64,000 nucleotides of DNA from Clostridia bacterium. Its GTDB lineage: Bacteria > Bacillota > Clostridia > Christensenellales > CAG-138. This document shows positions 31,116 to 40,058 of this stretch, in pieces. The stretch covers positions 193,399 to 257,398 of the forward strand of contig JAFWMS010000021.1 of the NCBI GenBank assembly GCA_017545535.1, read 5' to 3'. A program made the translations under genes and the position numbers. The notes under the pieces are model-generated. The model was not told the DNA's origin. It worked only from the letters and a program-made list of their open reading frames with translations, and searched no databases. Each line of letters starts with the position of its first letter. Positions within the stretch are counted from its first letter, which is position 1.

Positions 31116-32066
31116 TTACATTTTGTCCAGATAGGCTGCGCCGATGGTCCCGGCGTCATTCCCCAGGGAGGCCCGCAGGATGGGTGGGACGCCGATCACG
31201 TCCGCGGCGAACACGTACCGGGGCAGCAGGGCGTTCAGCTTGTCCATGAGATACTCCCGCTGATTGGAGAGGCCGCCGCCAATGAGCACCGTGTCCGGAT
31301 GAAAGCAGGTGGCCAGGGAGCCGATGGCATTGGCCAGGTACCGACAATAGGTCTCCACCACCTGTATGGCGGACTTGTCCCCCATCTTGGAGCACTCGAA
31401 AGCGGTGCGGCCGTCCACCAGGCCCGCTTTTTTCGCATATTCGTGCATGGCGGAGGCGGGGTCCGCCTCCATGGCGCGGGTGGTCTGCTTCACCAGAGAG
31501 GTGACGGAACAGTAGGCCTCGATGCAGCCATGCATCCCGCAGCCGCAGGTCTCACCTTCCATGGCGAGGACCATGTGGCCCAGCTCCGCCCCCAGGCCCT
31601 GACCGCCCACGAACAGCCGACCGTCGGTGATGACGCCGCCGCCTACGCCGGTGCCCAGCGTGAGCATGACCACATTCTCACAGCCCTTGGCCGCGCCGGC
31701 CAGGGTCTCCCCCACAACGGCGCAGTTGGCGTCGTTGCCCACGAACACGGGGACTGGCAACAGTTTTTTGATGGCGTCCAGGAAAGGAACGTCGTGCCAG
31801 CCGTTCAAATTCGGCGCCGACACCACCACGCCCGTCCGGGGGTTCAGCAAGCCAGGGATGCCGATGCCCACGGAAGCAAAGTCCTTGACGGAGCGGCCCG
31901 CCTGATCCGCGGCCAGCTGGGCGGCATAGGCTATGTTTTTGACCACCGCCTCGTACCCCGCATCTCCCCCCGTAGGCACGCTCACCTTTTGCAGAATGGA
32001 ATAGGTTTCGTCCACAACGCCGGCCTTGATAAAGGTCCCGCCGACATCCACACCCAAGCGAAGCAT
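31116..32066 (-). CDS. glk: ROK-family glucokinase
   Basis: A 316-residue ROK sugar kinase with the phosphate loop GVDVGGTFIKAG, catalytic Asp in FVGNDANCAVVGE near residue 105, LTLGTGVGGGVI near 136 and the zinc motif CGCGMHGCIEAYCS near 174, preceded by ELGHMVL. Glucokinase is the usual function of this clostridial type. GTFIKAG instead of GTKIKAG is a common variant. Start behind AGGAGGT. Followed by the HD gene. Confidence 0.9.
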   Translation of the reverse strand: MLRLGVDVGGTFIKAGVVDETYSILQKVSVPTGGDAGYEAVVKNIAYAAQLAADQAGRSVKDFASVGIGIPGLLNPRTGVVVSAPNLNGWHDVPFLDAIKKLLPVPVFVGNDANCAVVGETLAGAAKGCENVVMLTLGTGVGGGVITDGRLFVGGQGLGAELGHMVLAMEGETCGCGMHGCIEAYCSVTSLVKQTTRAMEADPASAMHEYAKKAGLVDGRTAFECSKMGDKSAIQVVETYCRYLANAIGSLATCFHPDTVLIGGGLSNQREYLMDKLNALLPRYVFAADVIGVPPILRASLGNDAGTIGAAYLDKM

Positions 32067-32089
32067 CTTCGCTACCTCCTAAAAAATTT

Positions 32090-33448
32090 CTATATCCGTT
32101 CCAGGGCTTCGATCACGTTCGACGCCCGAAGCATCCGTTCCTTCAGCAGAGCAAAGGCCCGGTCTGACGAGGTTCCCAGCAAAAAACTCCCCAGGCAGGC
32201 CCCGTCAAAGGGTTCGATCCCCTGCGCAAGCAGGGCGGTGATGATACCCGTGAGCACGTCGCCGCTGCCGCCCTTGCCGAGGCCCGCGTTCCCCTCTGCA
32301 ATGATCCGAGCCCGCCGTCCGTCGGAAACCACCGTGGCGGCACCCTTCAGCAGCACCACGCAACCCCATTTCGCGGCAAAGTCCTCCGCCGTTTGTAGCG
32401 GGTCCGCCAGCACGTCCTTCGCTGACGCGTCCAGGAGCCGCCCCATCTCCCCCGGATGGGGCGTAAGGACTACCTTTTCATGAAGCAGCCCATAGAGCTC
32501 CCTGTGTTGGGACAGGCAGTTGAGCCCGTCCGCATCCAGCACTGTGGGGAGCTTCGTTTGCAGAGCCGCCTCAAGCAGGGACGATATATCCCCTTCTCCC
32601 ACGCCGCAGCCAATGCCGACAGCCTGTTTGCCGGATAGGGCGTCGATGGCCCTTCGGCAGTTCTCCCCGTCCCAATCCATGCCCACGGAGATGCCGATGG
32701 CTTCGGGAAGACGATATAGAGCTTCCCGGGGCTCACGGGGACAGGCCACGTACAGGATGCCGCAGCCGGCGGCCAGGCAGGCTCGAGCGCTGAGCAGGGC
32801 CGCCCCCACATATTTGGAGGAACCCACGCATAGCAGCGCCTTCCCGGAATCGCCCTTGTGGGCGGTCCGCTTTCGGGGCGGCAGCAGGCGGGCGGCGTCC
32901 TCCGCTTCGAAGCGAGCGACGCCCTCCCCCTCCGCCTCAAGACCAACAAAACGGATCCTACCGCAGTGGTCAAGGCCGTCCCGGAAGAAAAGGCCCCTCA
33001 GATATCCCATGGGAGCTATGGTCGTCACCGCCTGCACCGCCATAGCCGAGGCCGCGCCGGTGTCCGGGTCCACTCCCGCCGGGATCCCCAGGCATATGAC
33101 CGGGCAGGGCGACTTTTGCAGGGCTTCGACCCACTGTTCTTTTTGGGCCGTACCGTTCGCAAAAAGAAGGAAATCTAAAGCGACGGTCTTATCCAAGGCA
33201 GGCAGATCATCCCTGTCCAAGCAAGCGGTCTTTGTTATCAGTCCCGTCCCTTCAAGCCTTTTGGCCGTCAGGGCGGCCAGTTCTTCCATGAAGCCGTTGC
33301 AGCAAAGCATGATCACGCAAGAAGCGTTTCGTTCCTCCGCTTCCTCCTTTGCCGCGTCAGCCGCCGCCGAAGCGATCCGCTGCCGCTCCTCCGAGGAAAG
33401 GGCCATCAACGCCCGCTTGTATTCCGTTACCGAAAAGACCCGTTTCAA
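32090..33448 (-). CDS. nnr: Bifunctional NAD(P)H-hydrate repair protein, epimerase half degenerate
   Basis: A 452-residue Nnr-type protein. The C-terminal half (from about residue 190) is an intact ADP-dependent NAD(P)HX dehydratase: KGDSGKALLCVGSSKYVGAA, LDADGLNCL, LTPHPGEMGRLL, LLKGAATVVSDG and GLGKGGSGDVLTGI. The N-terminal YjeF_N half keeps GIPAGVDPDTGAAS, but where the GxGNNGGDG loop is expected it reads MLCCNGFMEELAA, and the catalytic Asp region reads FLLFANGTA, so epimerase activity is doubtful. The start is a TTG at 33448, overlapping the recX stop as TTGA, with GGAGGAGGGG upstream. Confidence 0.85.
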   Translation of the reverse strand: MKRVFSVTEYKRALMALSSEERQRIASAAADAAKEEAEERNASCVIMLCCNGFMEELAALTAKRLEGTGLITKTACLDRDDLPALDKTVALDFLLFANGTAQKEQWVEALQKSPCPVICLGIPAGVDPDTGAASAMAVQAVTTIAPMGYLRGLFFRDGLDHCGRIRFVGLEAEGEGVARFEAEDAARLLPPRKRTAHKGDSGKALLCVGSSKYVGAALLSARACLAAGCGILYVACPREPREALYRLPEAIGISVGMDWDGENCRRAIDALSGKQAVGIGCGVGEGDISSLLEAALQTKLPTVLDADGLNCLSQHRELYGLLHEKVVLTPHPGEMGRLLDASAKDVLADPLQTAEDFAAKWGCVVLLKGAATVVSDGRRARIIAEGNAGLGKGGSGDVLTGIITALLAQGIEPFDGACLGSFLLGTSSDRAFALLKERMLRASNVIEALERI

Positions 33449-33936
33449 AGCCCCTCCTCCGCCGCCTGACGGATGGCGGCCAGGCTCGCTTCCGTGGAAA
33501 AGCCCCGGCTCATAAGGCGGCGCAGCACCCTGTCCCGACGCTCCTTTTCGGGAAGATGGCTCAATTGCCGCCAAAACTTTTGGGCCACCTCCAGGGCGTT
33601 GTTCGATTCCGTCTCCTTGGGGAGCTCCTCCAGAGCCGTACGGATACATTCCTCCGGAACCTGATGGGTCTTCAGATCCATATACAGCTTCTGGCGGCTC
33701 ACCGGCTTAGTCGCGAGCCGAGAGCGCACGAACTCCCGGGCATATGCTTCATCGTCCAGAAGCTTCAGCTCCTTGAGTCGTTCCACGGTCATCAGAATAT
33801 CCCCTTCGCCATATTGGAGGGTATCCAACCGTTCCTCCACCTCCCGAACGGTCCGCATTCGACCGGTCAGATAGGAAAGGGCTGCGTCCATGGGGCTTTG
33901 GTCAGCGGGTTTATTCGCATGTGTCTTCGTTCTCAT
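33445..33936 (-). CDS. recX: Regulatory protein RecX
   Basis: A 163-residue RecX-like protein that modulates RecA filaments. It shows the three-helix repeats: ALSYLTGRMRTVREVEERL, then LKLLDDEAYAREFVRSRL (family motif L-D-D-x-x-Y/F-A), then KFWRQLSHLPEKERRDRVLRRLMSRGFS. I take ATG 33936. It has no ribosome site, and the extended -10 TGG-TATCCT ends exactly 6 nt before it, so the message is probably leaderless. A GTG at 33960 also has no ribosome site. recA is not in the window. Confidence 0.85.
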   Translation of the reverse strand: MRTKTHANKPADQSPMDAALSYLTGRMRTVREVEERLDTLQYGEGDILMTVERLKELKLLDDEAYAREFVRSRLATKPVSRQKLYMDLKTHQVPEECIRTALEELPKETESNNALEVAQKFWRQLSHLPEKERRDRVLRRLMSRGFSTEASLAAIRQAAEEGL

Positions 33937-33942
33937 AGGTAT

Positions 33943-33951
33943 AGGATACCA
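33943..33951 (-). promoter_or_regulatory. Extended -10 promoter for recX operon, probably leaderless
   Basis: TGG-TATCCT on the minus strand; 6 nt to the ATG at 33936; no clear -35. Confidence 0.6.
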
Positions 33952-34020
33952 TAAATCCACGGAAATGGACAGAAAAATGTCATAGATTTGTAACTTTGTT
34001 GTAAAGCCTGCCTATAAAGT

Positions 34021-34049
34021 ATGGCAATCCCCATCAAATTCGATACAAT
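34021..34049 (+). promoter_or_regulatory. Promoter for vanW-type gene
   Basis: ATGGCA (34021-34026), 17 bp, TACAAT (34044-34049), 27 bp before the start. The -35 is a modest match. Confidence 0.55.
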
Positions 34050-34075
34050 GGAAATCGAAAGATAAGGAGGGCTCT

Positions 34076-35770
34076 ATGAGCAATTTTGGGAATAAACAAT
34101 CCTGGGTATTGGGCGCCTGCGTGGGCGTGCTGGTGCTGGCAGGGGCACTCTGTGTACTCCTGTTGAGCGGGGGCGGAGCCTCGCCCGTCCAGGCAGCGGT
34201 GCAGGAACAGATCCCTGCCACTGCTGTCGCAACGGCGACCAATGTCCCCGACAAAAATATCGTCATCACCACGCCGGGCGTTGACCCCGTTGAGGAGCAG
34301 CACAGACAGGAGATCGAATCCATCGTGATCCGCACCATTATGCTCCCTGGCACGCACATCTACGGCGTGGATGTAAGCGGCATGTCTCGGGAGCAGGCCA
34401 AAGCGGCCGTGGAGGAAAAGCTGCTCAAATCGCCTTTCACCATCGATCTGCAGTTCACGGACGGAATAAACATCTATCCCGCCACCGGAGAAGGCATCCA
34501 TGCCCCTGCGCCTACGGATGCGCCTCAGGAAGATGAAGAGGATGACGACGCCGTGGATCCTGCCATGAAAGCAGCGGAAGCCGCCGGGGCGGACGACGAC
34601 GAGCCGGAGCCTGTCAGCGTCCCGGACGAAGGCCCCGTCGCTATCCAGCTGATATTCGACGCAGATGCGGCAGTCACCATGGCCTTCTCCCTGATGCGAG
34701 ACAGCACCATCCCTTATGATGACTTCATGGCTCAGGTCCAAAGCATCGCAGCCGGAAAGGATATCTTCCCCATTCCTGGCTATGACCAGGATTCTGTAGA
34801 TCGTTACGTTGCGAAGCTTTCCAGTGTTTTGGACACTCCTGCTGTAAATGCCTCCTTGGGCATGGAGAACAATCAGCTCGTATATAAGGAAGAGGCTGCC
34901 GGCCGGGGCGTGGACCAGGCCGCCCTCATCCAAACCATCCTGGAGACCGATCCCCTGGCCGGGGAGACCATAGATATCCCCATGCATGAGCTGGAACCCA
35001 CCATGACGAAAGCTATGCTCCAGGATAAGTTCATCCTCCGAGGGGCCTACACCACCAGTTTTGCCGACAGCACAAAGAACCGCAAATACAATATCCGCTT
35101 CGGCGCCGACAAGATCAACGGGACCATCCTTAAGCCCGGAGACGTCTTTTCCGCCAACGATACCCTGGGCAAGCGCACCCGCAAGAATGGCTGGAAGAAC
35201 GCCGGCGCTTATGAAAGCGGAGAGGTGGTCCAGCAGGCAGGCGGCGGCGTCTGCCAGCTCTCCTCCACCCTCTACAACGCCGCCCTCTATGCGGACATGA
35301 AGATCGTGGAGCGGCGCAACCACAGCATGCCCGTCCACTATGTGAGCAAGGGCCGGGACGCCACCATCAATTCCGTCGGCAATCTCATCGATTTCAAGTT
35401 TGAGAACAATACCTCCAGCGATGTCATCATCATCGCCTATACCGAAGGAAACAACTTGCACATGGAGATCTATGGGATCCCCTTCGAAACTGACGAATAC
35501 GACCGCATCGAGATCCGTACCAAACAGACAGGCAGCACCTCTATCAAAACGGTATATGAATATGACCCGAACATGCCCACATCCTACAAAAAGACTACGT
35601 CCAAGGGGAGCAAGGGCTATACGGTCCGCACCTACAAGGATTATTACATGGGCAATATCCTGGTAAAGACAGAAGAGCTGCTGCCCATATCCTCCTACAA
35701 GATGTTCCCTAAAAAAGTCACAGTGGGCACCATAGAAGAAGACTACAGTTCCGAATCGTCCGACGGATAA
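34076..35770 (+). CDS. VanW-family envelope protein with G5-type tail
   Basis: A 564-residue surface protein. One membrane helix lies at about residues 10-32. A YkuD-binding/peptidoglycan-binding-4-like region starts near 95 (MLPGTHIYGVDVSGMSREQAKAAVEEKL). A strongly acidic insertion sits near 150-190. The VanW domain runs from about 330 to 475 with KYNIRFGADKINGTILKPGDVFS and QQAGGGVCQLSSTLYNAAL. A Lys/Thr-rich G5-like end follows. VanW accompanies some vancomycin-resistance clusters, but its chemistry is unknown and no vanHAX genes are here. Ribosome site AAGGAGG. Confidence 0.9.
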   Translation: MSNFGNKQSWVLGACVGVLVLAGALCVLLLSGGGASPVQAAVQEQIPATAVATATNVPDKNIVITTPGVDPVEEQHRQEIESIVIRTIMLPGTHIYGVDVSGMSREQAKAAVEEKLLKSPFTIDLQFTDGINIYPATGEGIHAPAPTDAPQEDEEDDDAVDPAMKAAEAAGADDDEPEPVSVPDEGPVAIQLIFDADAAVTMAFSLMRDSTIPYDDFMAQVQSIAAGKDIFPIPGYDQDSVDRYVAKLSSVLDTPAVNASLGMENNQLVYKEEAAGRGVDQAALIQTILETDPLAGETIDIPMHELEPTMTKAMLQDKFILRGAYTTSFADSTKNRKYNIRFGADKINGTILKPGDVFSANDTLGKRTRKNGWKNAGAYESGEVVQQAGGGVCQLSSTLYNAALYADMKIVERRNHSMPVHYVSKGRDATINSVGNLIDFKFENNTSSDVIIIAYTEGNNLHMEIYGIPFETDEYDRIEIRTKQTGSTSIKTVYEYDPNMPTSYKKTTSKGSKGYTVRTYKDYYMGNILVKTEELLPISSYKMFPKKVTVGTIEEDYSSESSDG

Positions 35771-35788
35771 GCGATCGAGTGATCCTTC

Positions 35789-35817
35789 CCCCTCTCCCTG
35801 TGGAGAGGGGATTTTTG
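35789..35817 (+). terminator. Terminator of vanW-type gene
   Basis: Perfect 9-bp stem CCCCTCTCC / GGAGAGGGG, then ATTTTTG. Confidence 0.88.
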
Positions 35818-35881
35818 TATCGATCCGGTATCCATAATGTGAATTTCATGAAAAACAATGCCGAAAGCCATTTCTTTCCGA

Positions 35882-35911
35882 TTGACACGGGCGCAAGAAA
35901 AGGCGTATGCT
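35882..35911 (+). promoter_or_regulatory. Promoter for 112-residue protein and clpE-like operon
   Basis: TTGACA (35882-35887), 18 bp, TATGCT (35906-35911). Confidence 0.7.
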
Positions 35912-35970
35912 ATGCATGAAGGATTGTATCCAACGAACCATTCAGTTTCAGCGAAAGGAGGAAGTGTAAA

Positions 35971-36309
35971 ATGGATATCGAACAAATGGACCGGGCATTG
36001 AAAGCCCACTGGCAGTCGGTGGCTCAGAACATGAACATGGTCCGTCTGCTGTTGCTTTGTTCCGGCGAAAGCGATTCTGTCCATGCCCTGCTCTCCCCCG
36101 CTGAAACCATGATGCACGAACTGATGCAGGTGAAGGGGCTGACCACCGATACCTATGCCCTTGGGTATCTAAGGCCGGGCAACGACATGACGGTTTGCCG
36201 CGTGGAGGTGAAGCCGGAAGCCATGCCCGAGGTGTTGGTGCGGCTCACCGAGCTGAACGGAGAACTGCTCTCCCTCATCGTCCGCCTGCTGAACGATATG
36301 CGAGCTTGA
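35971..36309 (+). CDS. Conserved-looking 112-residue protein, unknown function
   Basis: A small soluble, mainly helical protein (MDIEQMDRALKAHWQSVAQN start; LTELNGELLSLIVRLLND end). No signal, membrane segment or metal motif is visible and I do not recognise a family. A consensus promoter and AAAGGAGG ribosome site support it being real. It precedes the Clp ATPase gene by 40 bp and is probably co-transcribed, so it may be an adaptor or stress protein, but that is inference only. Confidence 0.65.
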   Translation: MDIEQMDRALKAHWQSVAQNMNMVRLLLLCSGESDSVHALLSPAETMMHELMQVKGLTTDTYALGYLRPGNDMTVCRVEVKPEAMPEVLVRLTELNGELLSLIVRLLNDMRA

Positions 36310-36349
36310 CAGAAAAACCACAATCGAACGAAGGATCTGGAGGTGCCAA

Positions 36350-38653
36350 ATGGCGGCGCTTTGTGTAAGGTGTAAAAAAAATCAGGCCGTCCTTTTCGTC
36401 TCCCACATGGAAAACGGGGAGATGAAAAGCGAGGGCTATTGTCTCAAATGCGCAAAGGAACTGGGCATGAAGCCCATCGACGACGTGCTCAACAACCTGG
36501 GGCTCAAGGAGGAGGACCTGGACGCCATCTGCGAACAGGCCAACGAGATCCTGGGCGGCGAGCTCATGAACGTTGACGAAAACAACAGCAACATCGGTGA
36601 GACCGGCACGGACAACATCCTGCGGCGGCTCTATGGGAACCTGTTCCCCCACGCCGCCAACCGAGGCGAGGAGGATCCCCGGAAAGGCGGTCCCTCCCCT
36701 GTCGGCCCCGATCCCAAACGGCGACAGACCACCGCTCCCGAAAAGAAGTATCTGAACGCCTTTTGCATCGACCTGACGGCCAAAGCCAAGGCCGGCCAGC
36801 TGGATGGGCTCATTGGCCGGGAGACGGAGCTGCAGCGATCCATGCAGATCCTGAACCGGCGGTTAAAGAACAACCCCTGCCTCATCGGCGAGCCAGGCGT
36901 AGGCAAGACCGCCATCGTGGAGGGCCTCGCCCAGCGGATCGCTCAGGGAAAGGCTCCCTTTAAGCTGCTCAACAAAGAGATCTGGCAGCTGGATATGACG
37001 GCCCTGGTGGCGGGTACCCAGTATCGGGGCCAGATGGAGGGCCGCATGAAGGGCCTGCTGGATGAGATCAAGGGTCTGGGCAACATCATCCTCTTCATCG
37101 ACGAGGTCCACTCCATCGTGGGTGCGGGCGACGCGGAGGGCGGCATGAACGCCGCCAACATCCTGAAGCCCGCCTTGTCCCGGGGCGACATCCAGGTGAT
37201 CGGCGCCACCACCTTCACGGAGTATAGGAAGCACATCGAAAAGGATTCCGCCCTGGAGCGCCGCTTCCAGCCCGTGACCGTGGAGGAGCCCTCCATCGAG
37301 GATTCCATCGCCATCGCGACGGGCGTTGCTCACTACTATGAGGCCTATCACTCCGTGATGATCCCCAAGGCCATGGCGCGCCAGGCCGTGCTCCTGTCCG
37401 AGCGATACATCACCGACCGATATCTCCCCGACAAGGCCATCGACCTGTTGGACGAGGCCGCCGCGGACCTGAACCTCAGGAGTCCCATCTGCCGGGACAT
37501 GGAATCGATCAACGGACAGCTGAACGCCCTGAAGGCGGAAGCCGCCCAGCTTTTGCTTGGCGAGGTCTCTCCGGAAACGGAGGAGCGGCTCTCTGCGGTA
37601 AAAGAAAGCACGGACATGCTGGAGGCGAAGCGAAAGAGCCTCATCGATTCCGGGCTGCCGGAGCTCAGCGTGGACGATTTGGCCAGGATCATCGAGCTTT
37701 GGACCAAGATCCCTGCCGGCAAGATCAAGGAACAGGAGTTCACCCGCCTCATCAATCTCTCCGACAGGCTCAAAGCCCGCATCATCGGACAGGATCCGGC
37801 CATCGACGCGGTCTGTTCCGCCATCCGACGCCGCCGGGCGGGCATCTCCGACTCCCGCCGCCCCATCTCCTTCCTGTTCACCGGCCCCACGGGCGTGGGC
37901 AAGACGGAGTTGGTCAAGCAGCTCTCCCGGGAGCTCTTCGACGGTCCGGAAGCGTTGGTGCGTCTCGATATGAGCGAGTTCATGGAGAAGCACGCTGTGT
38001 CCCGGATCATCGGCTCTCCCCCCGGGTATGTGGGCTATGACGAGGCCGGACAGCTCACCGAGACCGTCCGCCGCCGCCCCTATTGCGTGATCCTCTTCGA
38101 CGAGATCGAGAAAGCCCATCCGGATGTCATGAACATCCTCCTGCAGATCCTGGACGACGGACACATCACCGACGCCCACGGACGGAAGGTGAACTTCTCC
38201 AACGCCGTCCTCATCATGACCAGCAATGCCGGATCCGACGAGAAGGGCGCCGGCTCCATGGGCTTCGACCGCTCCAGCAACGAGCAGGCCAAGGACAAGG
38301 CCATGAAGGCCCTGAAAGCCTTTCTGCGGCCCGAGTTTTTGAACCGGCTGGACGATGTGATCTGCTTCGAGCATTTGAGCGAGGAAAGCATGACGAAGAT
38401 TGCCCATATCCTCCTGAAGGAGCTGAAGGCGTCCATGGCGGAGAAGGGTATCGCCCTCTCCTGGTCCGATGCCGCTGCCCAGCAGTTAGCCAAGATGTCC
38501 TACTCTGAGACCTACGGGGCACGAAACCTGCGGCGCTGCATCGAAACGGAAGTGGAGGACAAGATCGTCGATCTCATCATGGAGAATCAGGGCGCCGTCA
38601 CCCGGGTGTCGGTGGGCTGCCGGGGCGGCAAGCTGACTGTACAGGCAAAATAA
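36350..38653 (+). CDS. clpE: Clp/Hsp100 AAA+ ATPase with N-terminal zinc finger (ClpE-like)
   Basis: A 767-residue class I Clp ATPase, the unfoldase of a ClpP protease. The N-terminus is a C4 zinc finger (CVRC near residue 5, CLKC near 30) as in ClpE, followed by a linker rather than the two Clp-N repeats of ClpC. AAA domain 1 has GEPGVGKTA near 180 and LFIDEVHSIVGAG near 250. A UVR-like/M-domain coiled coil is short. AAA domain 2 has FTGPTGVGKTE near 510 and LFDEIEKAHPDV near 580. A C-terminal arginine finger region is present. No CtsR or CIRCE operator was seen upstream. Confidence 0.9.
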   Translation: MAALCVRCKKNQAVLFVSHMENGEMKSEGYCLKCAKELGMKPIDDVLNNLGLKEEDLDAICEQANEILGGELMNVDENNSNIGETGTDNILRRLYGNLFPHAANRGEEDPRKGGPSPVGPDPKRRQTTAPEKKYLNAFCIDLTAKAKAGQLDGLIGRETELQRSMQILNRRLKNNPCLIGEPGVGKTAIVEGLAQRIAQGKAPFKLLNKEIWQLDMTALVAGTQYRGQMEGRMKGLLDEIKGLGNIILFIDEVHSIVGAGDAEGGMNAANILKPALSRGDIQVIGATTFTEYRKHIEKDSALERRFQPVTVEEPSIEDSIAIATGVAHYYEAYHSVMIPKAMARQAVLLSERYITDRYLPDKAIDLLDEAAADLNLRSPICRDMESINGQLNALKAEAAQLLLGEVSPETEERLSAVKESTDMLEAKRKSLIDSGLPELSVDDLARIIELWTKIPAGKIKEQEFTRLINLSDRLKARIIGQDPAIDAVCSAIRRRRAGISDSRRPISFLFTGPTGVGKTELVKQLSRELFDGPEALVRLDMSEFMEKHAVSRIIGSPPGYVGYDEAGQLTETVRRRPYCVILFDEIEKAHPDVMNILLQILDDGHITDAHGRKVNFSNAVLIMTSNAGSDEKGAGSMGFDRSSNEQAKDKAMKALKAFLRPEFLNRLDDVICFEHLSEESMTKIAHILLKELKASMAEKGIALSWSDAAAQQLAKMSYSETYGARNLRRCIETEVEDKIVDLIMENQGAVTRVSVGCRGGKLTVQAK

Positions 38654-38661
38654 AACAGCCC

Positions 38662-38697
38662 AAAAAAGAGGAGCGATTTTGGTCGCTCCTCACTTTT
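38662..38697. terminator. Bidirectional terminator
   Basis: Perfect GAGGAGCGA / TCGCTCCTC stem with 6-nt loop, A6 before and ACTTTT after; shared by clpE and the convergent smc operon. Confidence 0.9.
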
Positions 38698-39160
38698 ATG
38701 CGTATTGTCCCAAATATTTGTGTATGACCGGCCGGATAGGCGGAGAAATCATATCGAGATCGATCTCCGACGGTGCGAAGAAGCGCAGTTCCTCCATCTC
38801 GCCGTCTATGTTCATAGGTTCGCCTATATATTTGCGACACAGGTAGACGATCTCGTAATTGGACACCTCGTCGCCGTTGGGATAGACATAATGTGCTTCC
38901 GGACCGGAGTTCACGCAAAAGAACTCCAGTTCCAAGGCATCGAGCCCCATCTCCTCCAAAAGCTCCCGCCGAGCGCAGTCCTCCGCGGGTTCGTCTATCT
39001 CCACGGACCCGCCGGAGTATCCCCACAAGTGATTGTCGGAGCGTCTGCCCAAAAGAAGCCGTCCCAACTCGTCCACGACGATGACACTGGCGGCGCACTG
39101 GATGACGGTCCTGTGGCCTACCAGCTTCCGCATCTCGGCCATGTATCCGGTCATGCCCAT
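38696..39160 (-). CDS. NUDIX hydrolase
   Basis: A 154-residue Nudix protein that would cleave a nucleoside diphosphate linked to another moiety. The Nudix box is complete: GGSVEIDEPAEDCARRELLEEMGL near residue 50. Strand and C-terminal motifs (HLWGYSGGSVE) are normal. It lies 4 bp after ftsY, last in the operon. No clear ribosome site is seen at 39160 or at the second ATG (39154), so it is probably coupled to ftsY translation. Substrate unknown. Confidence 0.88.
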   Translation of the reverse strand: MGMTGYMAEMRKLVGHRTVIQCAASVIVVDELGRLLLGRRSDNHLWGYSGGSVEIDEPAEDCARRELLEEMGLDALELEFFCVNSGPEAHYVYPNGDEVSNYEIVYLCRKYIGEPMNIDGEMEELRFFAPSEIDLDMISPPIRPVIHKYLGQYA

Positions 39161-39164
39161 AGGA

Positions 39165-40058
39165 TTACAGCAGCGCCTGGGCGAATTCCTGCCCGTCGAA
39201 GGGCTTGAGATCGTCGATCCCCTCCCCCACGCCGATGAAGCGCACGGGCACGTGGAGGGTGTTGCAGATGTTCACCACCACGCCGCCCTTGGCCGTGCCA
39301 TCCAGCTTGGTCAGGATCACCCCATCGAGGTCGCTGGCCTCCTGAAAGGCCAGGGCCTGAGCCAGGGCATTTTGGCCCGTGGTGGCGTCCAGCACCAACA
39401 GCACCTGACAGGGCACGTTGGGAAGCTCCCGTTCGATGACCTTGCGGATCTTGGAGAGCTCGTTCATCAGATTTTTCTTGTTGTGGAGCCGCCCCGCCGT
39501 ATCCACGATCAGCAGGTCGCAGCCCTTCGCCTTATAGGAGGCGATGGCGTCATAGACCACAGCCGCCGGATCGGAGCCCTCCTGATGGCGCACCATGGGC
39601 ACGCCGGCCCGCTCCGCCCAGATGCCCAGCTGCTCCGCCGCCGCTGCCCGGAAGGTGTCCGCCGCGGCCAGCATGGGCTTGCGGCCCCGGGACTTATATT
39701 CATGGGCGATCTTGCCGATAGAGGTGGTCTTTCCCACCCCGTTGACGCCTACGATCAGGATGACCCCCGCCTTGTCGTCCAGAGGGAAGGATCCTTCCGG
39801 CGCAATGCGCTGAGCGATCAGAGAGATCAAAGCCTCCCGGGCCTCGGCTCTGTTCTTGAGTTTATCGTCCTTGATCCGCTGGCGCAGAGCTTCCACCAGG
39901 CTGGTGGACGTTTCCACGCCCATGTCCGCCAGGATCATGCTCTCCTCCAGCTCCTCAAAGAATTCATCGCTGATGCGGTCTTCCCCAAAGATGGCGTCGA
40001 ACCAACTGTTGCGGGTCTTCTTTAGGCCATCCTTCAGTTTCGTCAGAAAATTGCTCAC
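39165..40058 (-). CDS. ftsY: Signal recognition particle receptor FtsY
   Basis: A 297-residue SRP receptor GTPase. It has an NG domain only, with no acidic A domain, as in many Gram-positives. The N domain starts FLTKLKDGLKKTRNSWFDAIFG. G motifs are GVNGVGKTTSIGKIA near 107, AADTFRAAAAEQL near 134, DTAGRLHNKKNLMNEL near 188 and TKLDGTAKGG near 250. The GTG start at 40058 overlaps the smc stop (GTGA) and has GGAGG upstream. Confidence 0.95.
   Translation of the reverse strand: MSNFLTKLKDGLKKTRNSWFDAIFGEDRISDEFFEELEESMILADMGVETSTSLVEALRQRIKDDKLKNRAEAREALISLIAQRIAPEGSFPLDDKAGVILIVGVNGVGKTTSIGKIAHEYKSRGRKPMLAAADTFRAAAAEQLGIWAERAGVPMVRHQEGSDPAAVVYDAIASYKAKGCDLLIVDTAGRLHNKKNLMNELSKIRKVIERELPNVPCQVLLVLDATTGQNALAQALAFQEASDLDGVILTKLDGTAKGGVVVNICNTLHVPVRFIGVGEGIDDLKPFDGQEFAQALL

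Noticed and set aside
34034..35461. Minus-strand open frame of 475 codons over the vanW-type gene
   Set aside because: The opposite strand has clear VanW motifs, promoter and ribosome site; the minus frame is composition-driven.
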